A program made the translations under genes and the position numbers. From Alkalibacterium pelagium (GTDB lineage: Bacteria > Bacillota > Bacilli > Lactobacillales > Carnobacteriaceae_A), in the NCBI RefSeq assembly GCF_900109325.1, contig NZ_FNZU01000015.1, positions 1 through 64,000 of the forward strand: 64,000 bases of DNA. The letters are read 5' to 3'. The notes below the pieces were generated by a model, which worked only from the letters and a program-made list of their open reading frames with translations, was not told the DNA's origin and made no database searches. Below, piece after piece: positions 43,376 through 52,105 of the stretch (position 1 is the stretch's first letter; each line of letters opens with the position of its first letter).

Positions 43376-44883
43376 AATATGTAGTAGGAATAGATGAAGG
43401 AACGACTGGCTGTAAAACGTGTGTATTCGATCAGAACGGTACGCTTATATCAACAAGCGCCGGAGAGTATCCCAGCTATTATCCCAAACCTGGGTATGTC
43501 GAGCAGGATATCAGGGAAATTAGACAGAGAGTATTTGATTCATGCAGAGATGCTATAAGTAAAGCTAAAATTGATCCAGCAGACATTGTTGGTGTGAGTC
43601 ATTCCAATCAGGGAATCACAATGGTGCTACTTGATGAAAACGAAAATGTAATTAGGAACAGAACGATTGGCTGGCAGGATACGAGACACACCGAAATACT
43701 CGATGAGATGAAAACAACAATAGATAATGACAGGTATTTCGAATTAAGCGGCATGTCTTTCGGGGCTTATAATATTGCCGTTTTAAACTGGCTGCAGAAG
43801 AATGAACCGGAAACGTGGAGTAAGGTGCATAGAATTTGTTCGCATCAGGATTATTTTTTAAGAGAATTAGGCGCAGACGGCTACTACATCGATGAAGGAT
43901 CTGCAAACTTCATGAGCATGCTTGGTGTAGAAGACAATGAGTGGAATGATGAACTGATGGCTGTCTATAATGTGAATAAAGAACAGCTGCCTGAGGTCAT
44001 TCACGAACCAGGAAAAGTAGTAGGACATGTAACGGAAAAAGTTTCACTGGAGACAGGGCTACCAGTAGGCTGCGCAGTATCACTTGGAGGACTGGACACG
44101 AACTGCTCGGCACTCGCCGCAGGTGCAGTTGAAGCAGGAACCGATGTGTTGATTGTGGGAACCGCTGGTGTGTCAATCATGATCAGTGATGAGAAAGTAC
44201 TGGATCCGGACAAACGTGTGACTCTTAGAAGTAATCCTGGATTTGACAGTTACCAGTTGTACTTAATGACAAACACTGCCGCTTCTTCATTCCGCTGGTT
44301 CAGAGATGCACTATGTTCGCTTGAAGTAGCGACGAGTAATCTGATGGGATCCGATCCGTATGATCTGATGACCAGCATTGCCAGTAACTCAAAACCTGGG
44401 GCGAACGGAGTTACAGCGTTAACGTGCCTGCAGGGATCACACGGCCGGAGAAAAAACGAGAAAGCAAGAGGAACATTTTTAGGAATCGATCTAGGTACAT
44501 CTAAGGCTGATATTGCTCAGGCCATACTTGAAGGAATTACTTTTGAAATGAAAGATATTCTTTCCATGAAGGAGAACATTGCTTCTGAAATAAAAAATGT
44601 CAGACTATGTGGTGGCGTTGCTAAGAGCGAATGGTGGTGCCAGATGTTTGCAGATGTGCTGGATAAACCTATCCAATTAACTGAAGTTCCTGAACTGGGA
44701 AGCTTAGGTGCAGCGATGTGTGCAGGGATTGGTGCTGGATTATTCAGTTCACCGGAGGAAGCAGTAGATAAGTGTGTAACCATAAGTAAAACATTTTATC
44801 CAGATGAAGAAAAAGTAGCCATATACAGTAAATCTTTCGATAAATGGAACAGAGCATATGATCGTCTGATCGACTTTTATTAA
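43372..44883 (+). CDS. FGGY family carbohydrate kinase
   Basis: Two-domain sugar/polyol kinase of 503 residues. The N-terminal phosphate-binding GIDEGTTGCKTCVFD is at 5-19, the substrate region GWQDTRHTE near 100, GTAGVS near 264 in the hinge/ATP domain and the C-terminal adenine-binding CGGVAKSEWWCQMFAD near 412-427. Overall it resembles xylulokinase/glycerol kinase types. It overlaps the cytidylyltransferase gene by four bases (ATGA). Together with its neighbours it likely phosphorylates the polyol that is then activated with CTP. No dehydrogenase of the TarJ type is present, so a ready-made polyol (glycerol, ribitol, arabinitol or similar) would be the substrate. Confidence 0.87.
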   Translation: MKYVVGIDEGTTGCKTCVFDQNGTLISTSAGEYPSYYPKPGYVEQDIREIRQRVFDSCRDAISKAKIDPADIVGVSHSNQGITMVLLDENENVIRNRTIGWQDTRHTEILDEMKTTIDNDRYFELSGMSFGAYNIAVLNWLQKNEPETWSKVHRICSHQDYFLRELGADGYYIDEGSANFMSMLGVEDNEWNDELMAVYNVNKEQLPEVIHEPGKVVGHVTEKVSLETGLPVGCAVSLGGLDTNCSALAAGAVEAGTDVLIVGTAGVSIMISDEKVLDPDKRVTLRSNPGFDSYQLYLMTNTAASSFRWFRDALCSLEVATSNLMGSDPYDLMTSIASNSKPGANGVTALTCLQGSHGRRKNEKARGTFLGIDLGTSKADIAQAILEGITFEMKDILSMKENIASEIKNVRLCGGVAKSEWWCQMFADVLDKPIQLTEVPELGSLGAAMCAGIGAGLFSSPEEAVDKCVTISKTFYPDEEKVAIYSKSFDKWNRAYDRLIDFY

Positions 44884-45014
44884 TGTATAGGGTAGATTGA
44901 GAGGGTCTGACTTAATTTCGACAATAAATAGCTCTATATTTGTGTTAAAATGATATAGAATTGAAAAATGAAGGTATATTGATTAGCAAGTATAACGTGG
45001 TTATAATACAACAT

Positions 45015-45050
45015 AGCGTCACTGCTTAAGTGATAAGTGGTGACGCTTTT
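45015..45050 (+). terminator. terminator after the polyol cassette
   Basis: AGCGTCAC-17 nt-GTGACGCT followed by TTTTG. It is 130 bp after the kinase stop. Confidence 0.82.
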
Positions 45051-45120
45051 GTATGCGATAGTAATTGAAGATCTTAGCTATATACATAATAACTGAATCT
45101 ATTTTAAAGGATGACCTGAA

Positions 45121-46044
45121 GTGTTAAAAAAAATGACTAAAGCTTTCACCAACCCCGGCCTGGTACTAGTAACTATTCTAAATTTTCGATTATTCAGGCT
45201 TTTACCGGATGAGTTATTTATCAAGATCAAACATTATATAAAAACGCAGGAGAAACTCAATCTAGCTGAACCAACGACCTTTAATGAAAAACTGCAGTGG
45301 CTTAAATTGCATGACAGAAATCCTAACTATACTACACTTGTGGACAAAGTAGCAGTGAGAGAAGTCATCAGCGATGAAATTGGTCAGCACTACTTGATCC
45401 CATCTCTGGGTGTTTACAACAGCTTCGAGGATATTAATTTTGAACAGCTTCCGAATCAATTTGTGCTGAAAGCCAACCATACCTCAGGAGATGTGTTCGT
45501 CTGTAAAGATAAAAGTTCAATTAACTATGAAAAACTAAAGCAGGAAATTGAACAGTGGATGAAAAGGAATTATTATTGGGACCATAGAGAATGGCCATAT
45601 AAGAATATTAAACCCAAAATACTCTGTGAAAAATATATGGTGGATGAATCCGAATCTGAGCTCAAGGATTATAAGATATTGTGTTTTAATGGAGAACCTA
45701 AACTCATTCAGGTAATGAGCAATCGTAGAAGAGGGTATTATAACATCAACCATTATGACATCAATTGGCAGCCTGTAAGTATTAAAAGGAAAAAGTTCGA
45801 TGAAAATCCTGAAGGTATTCCTAAACCTGTCAAGTTGCATGAGATGGTCGACATAAGCAGAAAACTGAGTAAAGGCATGCCTTTTGCAAGAATCGACCTG
45901 TACAATACTGGTAGTCAGGTATTCTTCGGAGAAATCACTTTCTATCCAGTGAGTGGCTACATGGATTTCGCCCATAAGGAGACAAATCTCTTATTAGGAA
46001 GCTGGATTGATCTTGATCGGGCTTACAGTAAAAAAGTATCATAG
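45121..46044 (+). CDS. TupA-like ATP-grasp protein
   Basis: ATP-grasp family protein of 307 residues of the kind found in polysaccharide loci and named after TupA of teichuronopeptide synthesis. The family N-terminus TTFNEKLQWLKLHDRNP is clear. The ATP-grasp core shows FVLKANHTSGDVF, ILCEKYM, ELKDYKILCFNGEPKLI and the metal-binding end ARIDLYN...FGEITFYP. It would ligate an amino acid to a carboxylate of the glycan (for example uronic acid), an inference supported by the UDP-glucuronate genes that follow. GTG 45121 is used, with AAAGGATGACCTGAA upstream. Confidence 0.85.
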   Translation: MLKKMTKAFTNPGLVLVTILNFRLFRLLPDELFIKIKHYIKTQEKLNLAEPTTFNEKLQWLKLHDRNPNYTTLVDKVAVREVISDEIGQHYLIPSLGVYNSFEDINFEQLPNQFVLKANHTSGDVFVCKDKSSINYEKLKQEIEQWMKRNYYWDHREWPYKNIKPKILCEKYMVDESESELKDYKILCFNGEPKLIQVMSNRRRGYYNINHYDINWQPVSIKRKKFDENPEGIPKPVKLHEMVDISRKLSKGMPFARIDLYNTGSQVFFGEITFYPVSGYMDFAHKETNLLLGSWIDLDRAYSKKVS

Positions 46045-46126
46045 TGAAATAAAAATTATTAAAAACTGATTCAAAAAGAAAATAATTGATGCAATAAAAT
46101 TATCAATATGAAAGAGTGGGATAAAA

Positions 46127-47134
46127 TTGAAGATTCTAGTAACAGGTGCTGCAGGATTCGTCGGCTATCACTTATCCAACAAATTAATGAAATCAGACAT
46201 AGAAGTTATAGGTCTGGACAATATCAATGACTATTATGATCCTCAACTGAAGCATGACCGATTGACACACTTAAAAGAAAATGACTTATTTACTTTCTAT
46301 AAAATCGATTTAAAAGATAAACATGATGTCGATGCTTTGTTTGAAAATGAAAAACCGACTCATGTCATTCATCTGGCAGCTCAGGCAGGAGTCAGGTACT
46401 CGATAGAAAATCCTTATGCATACGTAGACAGCAATCTGACAGGCTTTATGAATATTCTTGAGGCTTGCCGGCATAATCCAGTCGAACATCTGCTATACGC
46501 GTCGTCTAGTTCTGTCTATGGTGGAAATAAAGTTGCGCCGTTTTCTACAAATCATAATGTTGATCATCCTGTTTCACTATATGCGGCGACTAAAAAATCC
46601 AACGAGCTGATGGCTCATACTTACAGCCACTTATACGGTATTCCCACTACAGGTCTGCGTTTCTTCACTGTTTATGGCCCGTTTGGACGACCTGATATGG
46701 CTTACTTCTCATTTACAAAAGCAATTTTAGCAGGAGAATCCATTAAAGTATTCAACCATGGTGAGATGGAACGAGACTTCACTTACATTGATGACATCGT
46801 TGAAGGCATCGAAAAATTGGTGGACCGAGCACCGAAGGCTAACCCAGAGTGGGACGAAAGCACAGACGAAGTGAGTGAAAGTTTTGCTCCTTACAAAATT
46901 TATAATATAGGGAACAATAATCCAGTTAAGCTCATGCGTTTCATTAAGGCTCTAGAGTCTGCCCTAGGAATGGAAGCAGAAAAAGAGTACATGGAGATGC
47001 AGCCGGGAGATGTTAAGCGGACTTATGCTGACATGACGGACCTGGAAGAAGATATCAACTTCAAACCATCCACTTCAATTGAAGACGGATTGGAAAAGTT
47101 CGTCTCTTGGTATAGAGAGTATTATACAATATAA
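46127..47134 (+). CDS. capI: UDP-glucuronate 4-epimerase-like NAD-dependent epimerase
   Basis: Extended SDR of 335 residues: TGAAGFVGYH NAD loop at 6-15, LDNINDYYDPQLKHDRL near 31-47 (typical of the CapI/UDP-glucuronate epimerase branch), catalytic ASSSSVYG near 124-131 and Y-x3-K in YAATKKSNE. It converts UDP-glucuronate to UDP-galacturonate. A TTG start at 46127 follows GAGTGGGATAAAA. It lies between the TupA-like gene and an LCP gene, with UDP-glucose dehydrogenase 1.2 kb downstream supplying the substrate. Confidence 0.85.
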   Translation: MKILVTGAAGFVGYHLSNKLMKSDIEVIGLDNINDYYDPQLKHDRLTHLKENDLFTFYKIDLKDKHDVDALFENEKPTHVIHLAAQAGVRYSIENPYAYVDSNLTGFMNILEACRHNPVEHLLYASSSSVYGGNKVAPFSTNHNVDHPVSLYAATKKSNELMAHTYSHLYGIPTTGLRFFTVYGPFGRPDMAYFSFTKAILAGESIKVFNHGEMERDFTYIDDIVEGIEKLVDRAPKANPEWDESTDEVSESFAPYKIYNIGNNNPVKLMRFIKALESALGMEAEKEYMEMQPGDVKRTYADMTDLEEDINFKPSTSIEDGLEKFVSWYREYYTI

Positions 47135-47216
47135 AGGTTTTACTTTTAAAAGATGTTTGAGAGTTCAACATTTATACAAATAGATAAACAAACATTAAAT
47201 CGTCATAATTTCCTTA

Positions 47217-47244
47217 TTGTCTCCTAGTAATTTATTGATACAAT
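47217..47244 (+). promoter_or_regulatory. promoter of the LCP gene
   Basis: -35 TTGTCT, 16-bp spacer, -10 TACAAT, 43 bp before ATG 47288, supporting that start over the earlier in-frame codon. Confidence 0.6.
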
Positions 47245-47287
47245 AAGGGTGAATAAATCAATTTACGAACGAGAGAGTAGGACAATT

Positions 47288-48268
47288 ATGAGTAAGCGAA
47301 CAAGAGTAAGCAAACATCGTCAGAAGAGAAAAAAAGCTTCTGTAGGGAAAATAGTTTTTTCAATTTTCTTTCTTCTTTTTTCTGTCATAGGAGCTATTGG
47401 CGCATTTTTTGCCTGGCAGGTATATACTGATTTAAGAAGTACAACAGATGATATGTATGAAGAAGTGGAAGCTCAGGAGCAGCACACAAGTCGACAGGAA
47501 AAACCTCTGGATGTCGATAAAGGAGAAGATCCTTTCTCCGTTCTAATCATGGGTGTGGATACTGAAGGTCCGGATAATATGGCTGGTCGTTCAGATACAT
47601 TAATGCTACTGACTGTTAATCCGAACACTCAGCGAACGAGCATTGTAAGTATACCTCGAGATACCTATACGGAAATCGTAGGTCATGGCACAACAGACAA
47701 AATCAACCATGCCTATGCGTTTGGTGGAACCAGTATGACTGTTAATAGTGTACAGAATTTATTCGATGTCCCCGTTGATTACTATGTGTCAGTCAATATG
47801 GAAAGCATGCAGCAGATTGTTGATGCGGTAGGTGGGATAAATGTGGTGCCTCCACTTTCATTCACTCAAGGAGAATATGCTTTCGTAGAAGGCCAAGCGA
47901 CGCATATGGATGGGGCTAAAGCTCTGGCCTATTCAAGAATGAGACATAATGATCCTTCTGGAGACTACGGCAGACAGCATCGTCAAAGGCAGATAATAGA
48001 AGGAACCATGCAAAGTGTTGCTTCTTTAGACTCAGTCATGAACTATCGTTCTATCTTAGGAGCAATGAGCTCGAATATGCGTACAAATATGGCCTTTGAA
48101 GACATGATGGATATGTTCAATAACTATCGCTCTTCAGTGTCAGACGTGGAGCAAATCCAGCTTTCAGGTAGTGGGACAATGATGAATGGTGTATATTACG
48201 AAATGATTCCAGATGAAGAAATTGCTCGTGTACAAAGTCATTTGAAATCTGAACTAGAAATAAATTAG
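47288..48268 (+). CDS. LytR-CpsA-Psr (LCP) family glycopolymer ligase
   Basis: Membrane-anchored enzyme of 326 residues that attaches undecaprenyl-linked glycopolymers to peptidoglycan MurNAc. A basic cytosolic start (SKRTRVSKHRQKRKK), one span at about 19-42, then the LCP domain with SVLIMGVDTEG, MAGRSDTLMLL, VSIPRDTY, KINHAYAFGG and YSRMRHNDPSGDYGRQHRQR. The Arg and Asp residues that bind the pyrophosphate are all there. ATG 47288 has GAGAGTAGG upstream. Placed amid the polysaccharide genes, it is the likely cell-wall anchoring step for one or more of the polymers. Confidence 0.92.
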   Translation: MSKRTRVSKHRQKRKKASVGKIVFSIFFLLFSVIGAIGAFFAWQVYTDLRSTTDDMYEEVEAQEQHTSRQEKPLDVDKGEDPFSVLIMGVDTEGPDNMAGRSDTLMLLTVNPNTQRTSIVSIPRDTYTEIVGHGTTDKINHAYAFGGTSMTVNSVQNLFDVPVDYYVSVNMESMQQIVDAVGGINVVPPLSFTQGEYAFVEGQATHMDGAKALAYSRMRHNDPSGDYGRQHRQRQIIEGTMQSVASLDSVMNYRSILGAMSSNMRTNMAFEDMMDMFNNYRSSVSDVEQIQLSGSGTMMNGVYYEMIPDEEIARVQSHLKSELEIN

Positions 48269-48290
48269 TTATACAAATATACGGATTACT

Positions 48291-48326
48291 AATACCCTGT
48301 TGTAGAAAATTTCACAACAGGGTATT
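48291..48326. terminator. inverted repeat between LCP and UDP-glucose dehydrogenase genes
   Basis: AATACCCTGTTGT pairs perfectly with ACAACAGGGTATT over a 10-base loop. No strong T-run follows, so it may be a weak terminator or a regulatory stem. Confidence 0.5.
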
Positions 48327-48362
48327 ATAGTATAGGATAGATATAATGAAAGGATGAAAAAA

Positions 48363-49532
48363 ATGAACATAACCGTAGTAGGTATGGGGTACGTTGGTCT
48401 GTCCAATGCGATCCTTCTTGCTCAAAATAACTCTGTAAAAGCTCTTGAAGTTATTCAAGAGAAGGTCGAAATGATTAATAACAAGAAGTCTCCAATTGTT
48501 GATAAGGAGATATCTGAGTATTTGGCCAACAAGAACCTCGATCTTCAAGCAACAACTGATAAAACTGTAGCTTATGGCGATCATCCAGAGTATGTCGTGA
48601 TTGCTGCACCAACAAATTATGATGACAAAACTAACTATTTTGACACCTCTTTAGTGGAAGAGGTAATCTCAGATGTTTTAGAATATGCACCGAATGCAAC
48701 GATGATCATCAAGTCTACTATTCCGGTAGGCTATACACTAGAATTGAGAAACAAATTCAAAACTGACAATATTATCTTCTCTCCCGAGTTTCTAAGAGAA
48801 GGCAATGCACTATATGACAATCTTTATCCTAGTCGAATCATTATAGGAGAAGAATCTGAGCGTGCTCAGACATTTGCTGATTTGCTGGTTGAAGGTGCAC
48901 TTAAGGAAGACATTTCAGTTCTACTGATGAAATCGACAGAAGCAGAAGCGGTTAAACTTTTCGCGAACACTTACCTGGCATTACGTGTCGCATATTTTAA
49001 TGAACTGGATACTTATGCTGAAGTCCATAATCTGGATACGCAGTCCATTATTGATGGCGTATCACTGGATCCTCGTATCGGAGATCACTACAACAACCCA
49101 TCTTTCGGGTACGGAGGATATTGTCTGCCAAAAGATACGAAACAGCTTCTGGCTAACTACGATCAGGTTCCAAATAACCTAATTGCTGCCATCGTTGACG
49201 CCAACCGAACTCGTAAAGACTTTATCTCTGATCAGGTTATAGCAAGAAATCCTAAAAAAGTAGGTATTTATCGTTTGGTTATGAAATCTGGGTCAGACAA
49301 CTTCCGTCAAAGCGCTATCCAGGGAATTATGAAGCGTATCAAGGCAAAAGGGATCGAAGTCGTTGTATATGAACCGGTATTAACCGATGACACGTTCTTC
49401 AGATCAAAAGTTAATAATGATCTGGAATCATTTAAAAATGAAGTAGATGTCATCGTGGCGAACAGAATTACTGAAGATATAGAAGATGTTAAAGAGAAAG
49501 TATACACTAGAGATTTGTACAACAATAATTAA
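48363..49532 (+). CDS. ugd: UDP-glucose 6-dehydrogenase
   Basis: Oxidises UDP-glucose to UDP-glucuronate with two NAD. 389 residues, the compact form seen in streptococcal HasB/Cap3A. NAD loop [10 protein letters not shown] near 7-16; the catalytic Lys region [16 protein letters not shown]; the catalytic Cys at about 254 in [12 protein letters not shown]-terminal VYEPV UDP-binding segment. GAAAGGA lies eight bases before ATG 48363; the earlier ATG 48354 overlaps it. A UDP-ManNAc dehydrogenase role (S. aureus CapO) is the alternative, but the short length and HasB-like motifs favour UDP-glucose. Confidence 0.9.
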   Translation: MNITVVGMGYVGLSNAILLAQNNSVKALEVIQEKVEMINNKKSPIVDKEISEYLANKNLDLQATTDKTVAYGDHPEYVVIAAPTNYDDKTNYFDTSLVEEVISDVLEYAPNATMIIKSTIPVGYTLELRNKFKTDNIIFSPEFLREGNALYDNLYPSRIIIGEESERAQTFADLLVEGALKEDISVLLMKSTEAEAVKLFANTYLALRVAYFNELDTYAEVHNLDTQSIIDGVSLDPRIGDHYNNPSFGYGGYCLPKDTKQLLANYDQVPNNLIAAIVDANRTRKDFISDQVIARNPKKVGIYRLVMKSGSDNFRQSAIQGIMKRIKAKGIEVVVYEPVLTDDTFFRSKVNNDLESFKNEVDVIVANRITEDIEDVKEKVYTRDLYNNN

Positions 49533-49837
49533 TTAGACATGCACTGGTTGGATAGGACTGAATCCTTTCGGTCAATCCGACTAGTGCATTTTATATTATA
49601 AAAATTTAAGTCGATTTGAATAGAAGACAGGTCATCTATTTGCATTAAGTGTCAGGATCTGTAGTTTTAGATAATTAACACTTGAAATGTGTCAATTTTA
49701 TGAATTAACTAATTTAATAAAAATTAATATATCGTTCACCCCGTACAAAGATGTTATTTTATATGCTATTCTATAAACTATGATAATTTGTTAATAGATA
49801 ATAGTATAAATATTCGGCGTGGCAACAGGAGGATAAG
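49533..49837. other. 305-bp gap before the capsule operon
   Basis: Apart from the terminator at 49540-49592, the sequence is AT-rich with several -10-like hexamers (such as TGC-TATTCT near 49764) but no convincingly spaced -35. It should hold the promoter of the capABC operon. No coding frame or repeats. Confidence 0.4.
49540..49592 (+). terminator. terminator after ugd
   Basis: TGCACTGGTTGGAT pairs with ATCCGACTAGTGCA (two mismatches) and is followed by TTTTAT. Confidence 0.82.
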
Positions 49838-50581
49838 ATGGAAGAGGAAATCAGTTTAAAAGAATTATTTGAAATTTTGAAAAAAAGAATAGGGTTAATT
49901 GTCAGTATGACACTACTAGGTTTGCTTATAGTTTCAGCTTACACGTTTTTCATAGCAACACCAGAGTACAGTTCAACCACCCAGTTACTAGTCAATCGTA
50001 CTCAGCAGGCAGATGCTATTCAGCGTTCAGATATTGATACGAATGTTCAGTTGATTAATACATATAAAGATATAATCAAAGGCCCAGTTATACTAGATGA
50101 AGTCAGAGATGAACTGAATCTTGATTTATCTCATTCTGGACTATCAAACAAACTCACAATATCTAATGAAGCAAACTCGCAGGTCTTTTCGATTCGCGTG
50201 GTTGATACGAATCCTTACAATGCAGCAACCATTGCTAACACGACTGCAACGGTTTTCCAAGAAAACTTAGATGAGATTATGAACGTTGATAACGTGACTG
50301 TAATTTCTCAAGCTGAACCTAATATTAATCCTATATCTCCCAATCATATGCTGAATCTGGTTATTGGACTCGTCTTAGGTGGAATGATCGGAGTAGGTCT
50401 GGCCTTCTTACTTGAATTTTTGGATAATACAGTAAAAGATGAAAAATTCATTGTTGAAGAACTGGGTTGGACTAGTCTTGGGCGTATTGCAGAAATGTCA
50501 GCCGATGAATTAAAATCAGACGGCCGACAGGCTTTACCACAACGCACAAATGAGACAAGTAATGTAAGGTCAAGGGTCTAG
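49838..50581 (+). CDS. capA: CapA/CpsC-type chain-length regulator (Wzz domain), BY-kinase activator
   Basis: Membrane protein of 247 residues with two spans (about 19-42 and 172-195) around an outer Wzz domain and a short cytosolic C-terminus that activates the separate tyrosine kinase. The family start ISLKELFEILKKRIGLI and the P-rich pre-span-2 motif QAEPNINPISPNHMLN are visible. It lies nine bases before the kinase gene, and both control polymer length in CpsBCD/CapABC systems. GCAACAGGAGGATAAG precedes ATG 49838. Confidence 0.92.
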   Translation: MEEEISLKELFEILKKRIGLIVSMTLLGLLIVSAYTFFIATPEYSSTTQLLVNRTQQADAIQRSDIDTNVQLINTYKDIIKGPVILDEVRDELNLDLSHSGLSNKLTISNEANSQVFSIRVVDTNPYNAATIANTTATVFQENLDEIMNVDNVTVISQAEPNINPISPNHMLNLVIGLVLGGMIGVGLAFLLEFLDNTVKDEKFIVEELGWTSLGRIAEMSADELKSDGRQALPQRTNETSNVRSRV

Positions 50582-50590
50582 GAGGAAAGC

Positions 50591-51295
50591 ATGATGATAT
50601 TCAATAAAAAGAAAAAAGTAGAGACAGCTGACCGACCTGGCTTGGTAGTGGTTAACAAACCGTCATCGGTCGTTTCAGAACAGTTTAGAACCATACGTAC
50701 GAATATTCAGTTTTCTATGGTGGACGAAACTCTAAGAACTGTGGTAGTGACTTCGGCCGGACCAGCATCCGGGAAGTCTACAGTATCAGCGAATTTGGCA
50801 GCGACTTTTGCTTCAAAAGAAAAGAAAGTTCTACTGGTAGATGCGGATTTACGCAAACCAACTGTGCATAAAACATTTAAAGTTAGAAATAATGATGGAC
50901 TGACGACGTTGCTTACTGATCGTAATGCTGATCTAGATGAAATGATTTACCGTACGCATACAGATGGATTGTATGTACTGACTAGTGGAGCAATTCCGCC
51001 CAATCCAGCAGAATTACTCGCGTCCAAACGTATGGAAGAAATCAAAAAGGAAATGTTGGATTACTTCGATATAGTTATTTTCGATATGCCACCACTATTA
51101 GCAGTAACTGATGCTCAAGTAATGGCCTCTAAGACGGATGGTGTATTATTCGTTATACCTAAGGGCATGGCTAATAAAGATGAAGTATTTAAAGCAAAAG
51201 ACTTATTGGAGAAAGTACAGGCAAACGTGCTTGGAGCAGTCTTAAATCGTGTAGATAAATCTGACGATAACTATTATTACTATTACGGTGAATAA
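50591..51295 (+). CDS. capB: bacterial tyrosine kinase CapB/CpsD
   Basis: BY-kinase of 234 residues. Walker A in SAGPASGKSTVSANLA near 55-70, Walker A' VLLVDADLRKP and Walker B VIFDMPPLLA. It ends with a run of five tyrosines (NYYYYYGE), the autophosphorylation cluster. It works with the CapA-type protein at the inner membrane and is dephosphorylated by the phosphatase encoded next. AGGAGGAAAGC precedes ATG 50591 (ATG 50594 equally possible). Confidence 0.95.
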   Translation: MMIFNKKKKVETADRPGLVVVNKPSSVVSEQFRTIRTNIQFSMVDETLRTVVVTSAGPASGKSTVSANLAATFASKEKKVLLVDADLRKPTVHKTFKVRNNDGLTTLLTDRNADLDEMIYRTHTDGLYVLTSGAIPPNPAELLASKRMEEIKKEMLDYFDIVIFDMPPLLAVTDAQVMASKTDGVLFVIPKGMANKDEVFKAKDLLEKVQANVLGAVLNRVDKSDDNYYYYYGE

Positions 51296-51313
51296 TTAAA
51301 GGGTGTGTAATCA

Positions 51314-52084
51314 ATGATAGATTTACATTGTCATATACTTCCGGGAGTCGATGATGGGGCTCAAACATTTGAGGATTCTATTCAAATGGCAAAACTTGCT
51401 GTGGAAGAAGGAATCACACATATTCTGGCGACTCCTCACCATCAGAAACGAAGTTGGATCAATGCCAAAGCTGATGTCATAATGAAAGTCAGCGAGCTTC
51501 AGTCAAAGCTGGATGCCAGAAATATCGACCTTACTATTTTTCCGGGACAAGAAGTCAGCCTTTACGGAGAATTAATCAAAGATATCGATAAGGATGAAAT
51601 TCTCTTTACAGACGAAAGTCAAACGTATGTTATGATCGAGTTTCCAACAGTGTCTATTCCAACATATGCAGAAAGATTGTTTTACGAGCTGCAGTTAAAT
51701 GGGAAGACACCGGTCATTGTGCATCCTGAAAGAAATCATCAGATTCTAGAACATCCTAATCGGTTAAAGGATTTTATCGATAAAGGGGCCTTGGCTCAAT
51801 TAACTGCTGCTAGCTACACTGGAGGATTCGGTAAGAAAACCCAAAAAGTTAGCCGACAGCTGATTGAAGCCAATCTGGTTCATTTCATCTCATCAGATGC
51901 CCATAATACAGGTAATCGTGCTTTTCATATGAATGAAGCTTATGATTTACTAACAAAAGAATATGGTCGAAGTATGAGTAATGCGTTTCATCAGACGACA
52001 AAAGATCTGATCAACGGAGACCCGGTAATTACTCTTGAAACTTATCAAGTGAAAAAAACATTTTCTACAAAGTGGTTTAAATAA
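51314..52084 (+). CDS. capC: PHP-type tyrosine phosphatase CapC/CpsB
   Basis: Metal-dependent protein-tyrosine phosphatase of 256 residues that resets the BY-kinase. PHP-domain metal ligands in order: DLHCHILPGVDDGA at 3-16, ATPHHQKR near 41-48, PGQEVSL, VHPERNHQ and SSDAHNTGNR. Ribosome binding site AAAGGGTGTG before ATG 51314. Nineteen bases after the kinase stop; completes the capABC regulatory unit. Confidence 0.94.
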   Translation: MIDLHCHILPGVDDGAQTFEDSIQMAKLAVEEGITHILATPHHQKRSWINAKADVIMKVSELQSKLDARNIDLTIFPGQEVSLYGELIKDIDKDEILFTDESQTYVMIEFPTVSIPTYAERLFYELQLNGKTPVIVHPERNHQILEHPNRLKDFIDKGALAQLTAASYTGGFGKKTQKVSRQLIEANLVHFISSDAHNTGNRAFHMNEAYDLLTKEYGRSMSNAFHQTTKDLINGDPVITLETYQVKKTFSTKWFK

Positions 52085-52105
52085 ATAGAGAAAGGAGTAA
52101 ACCAA

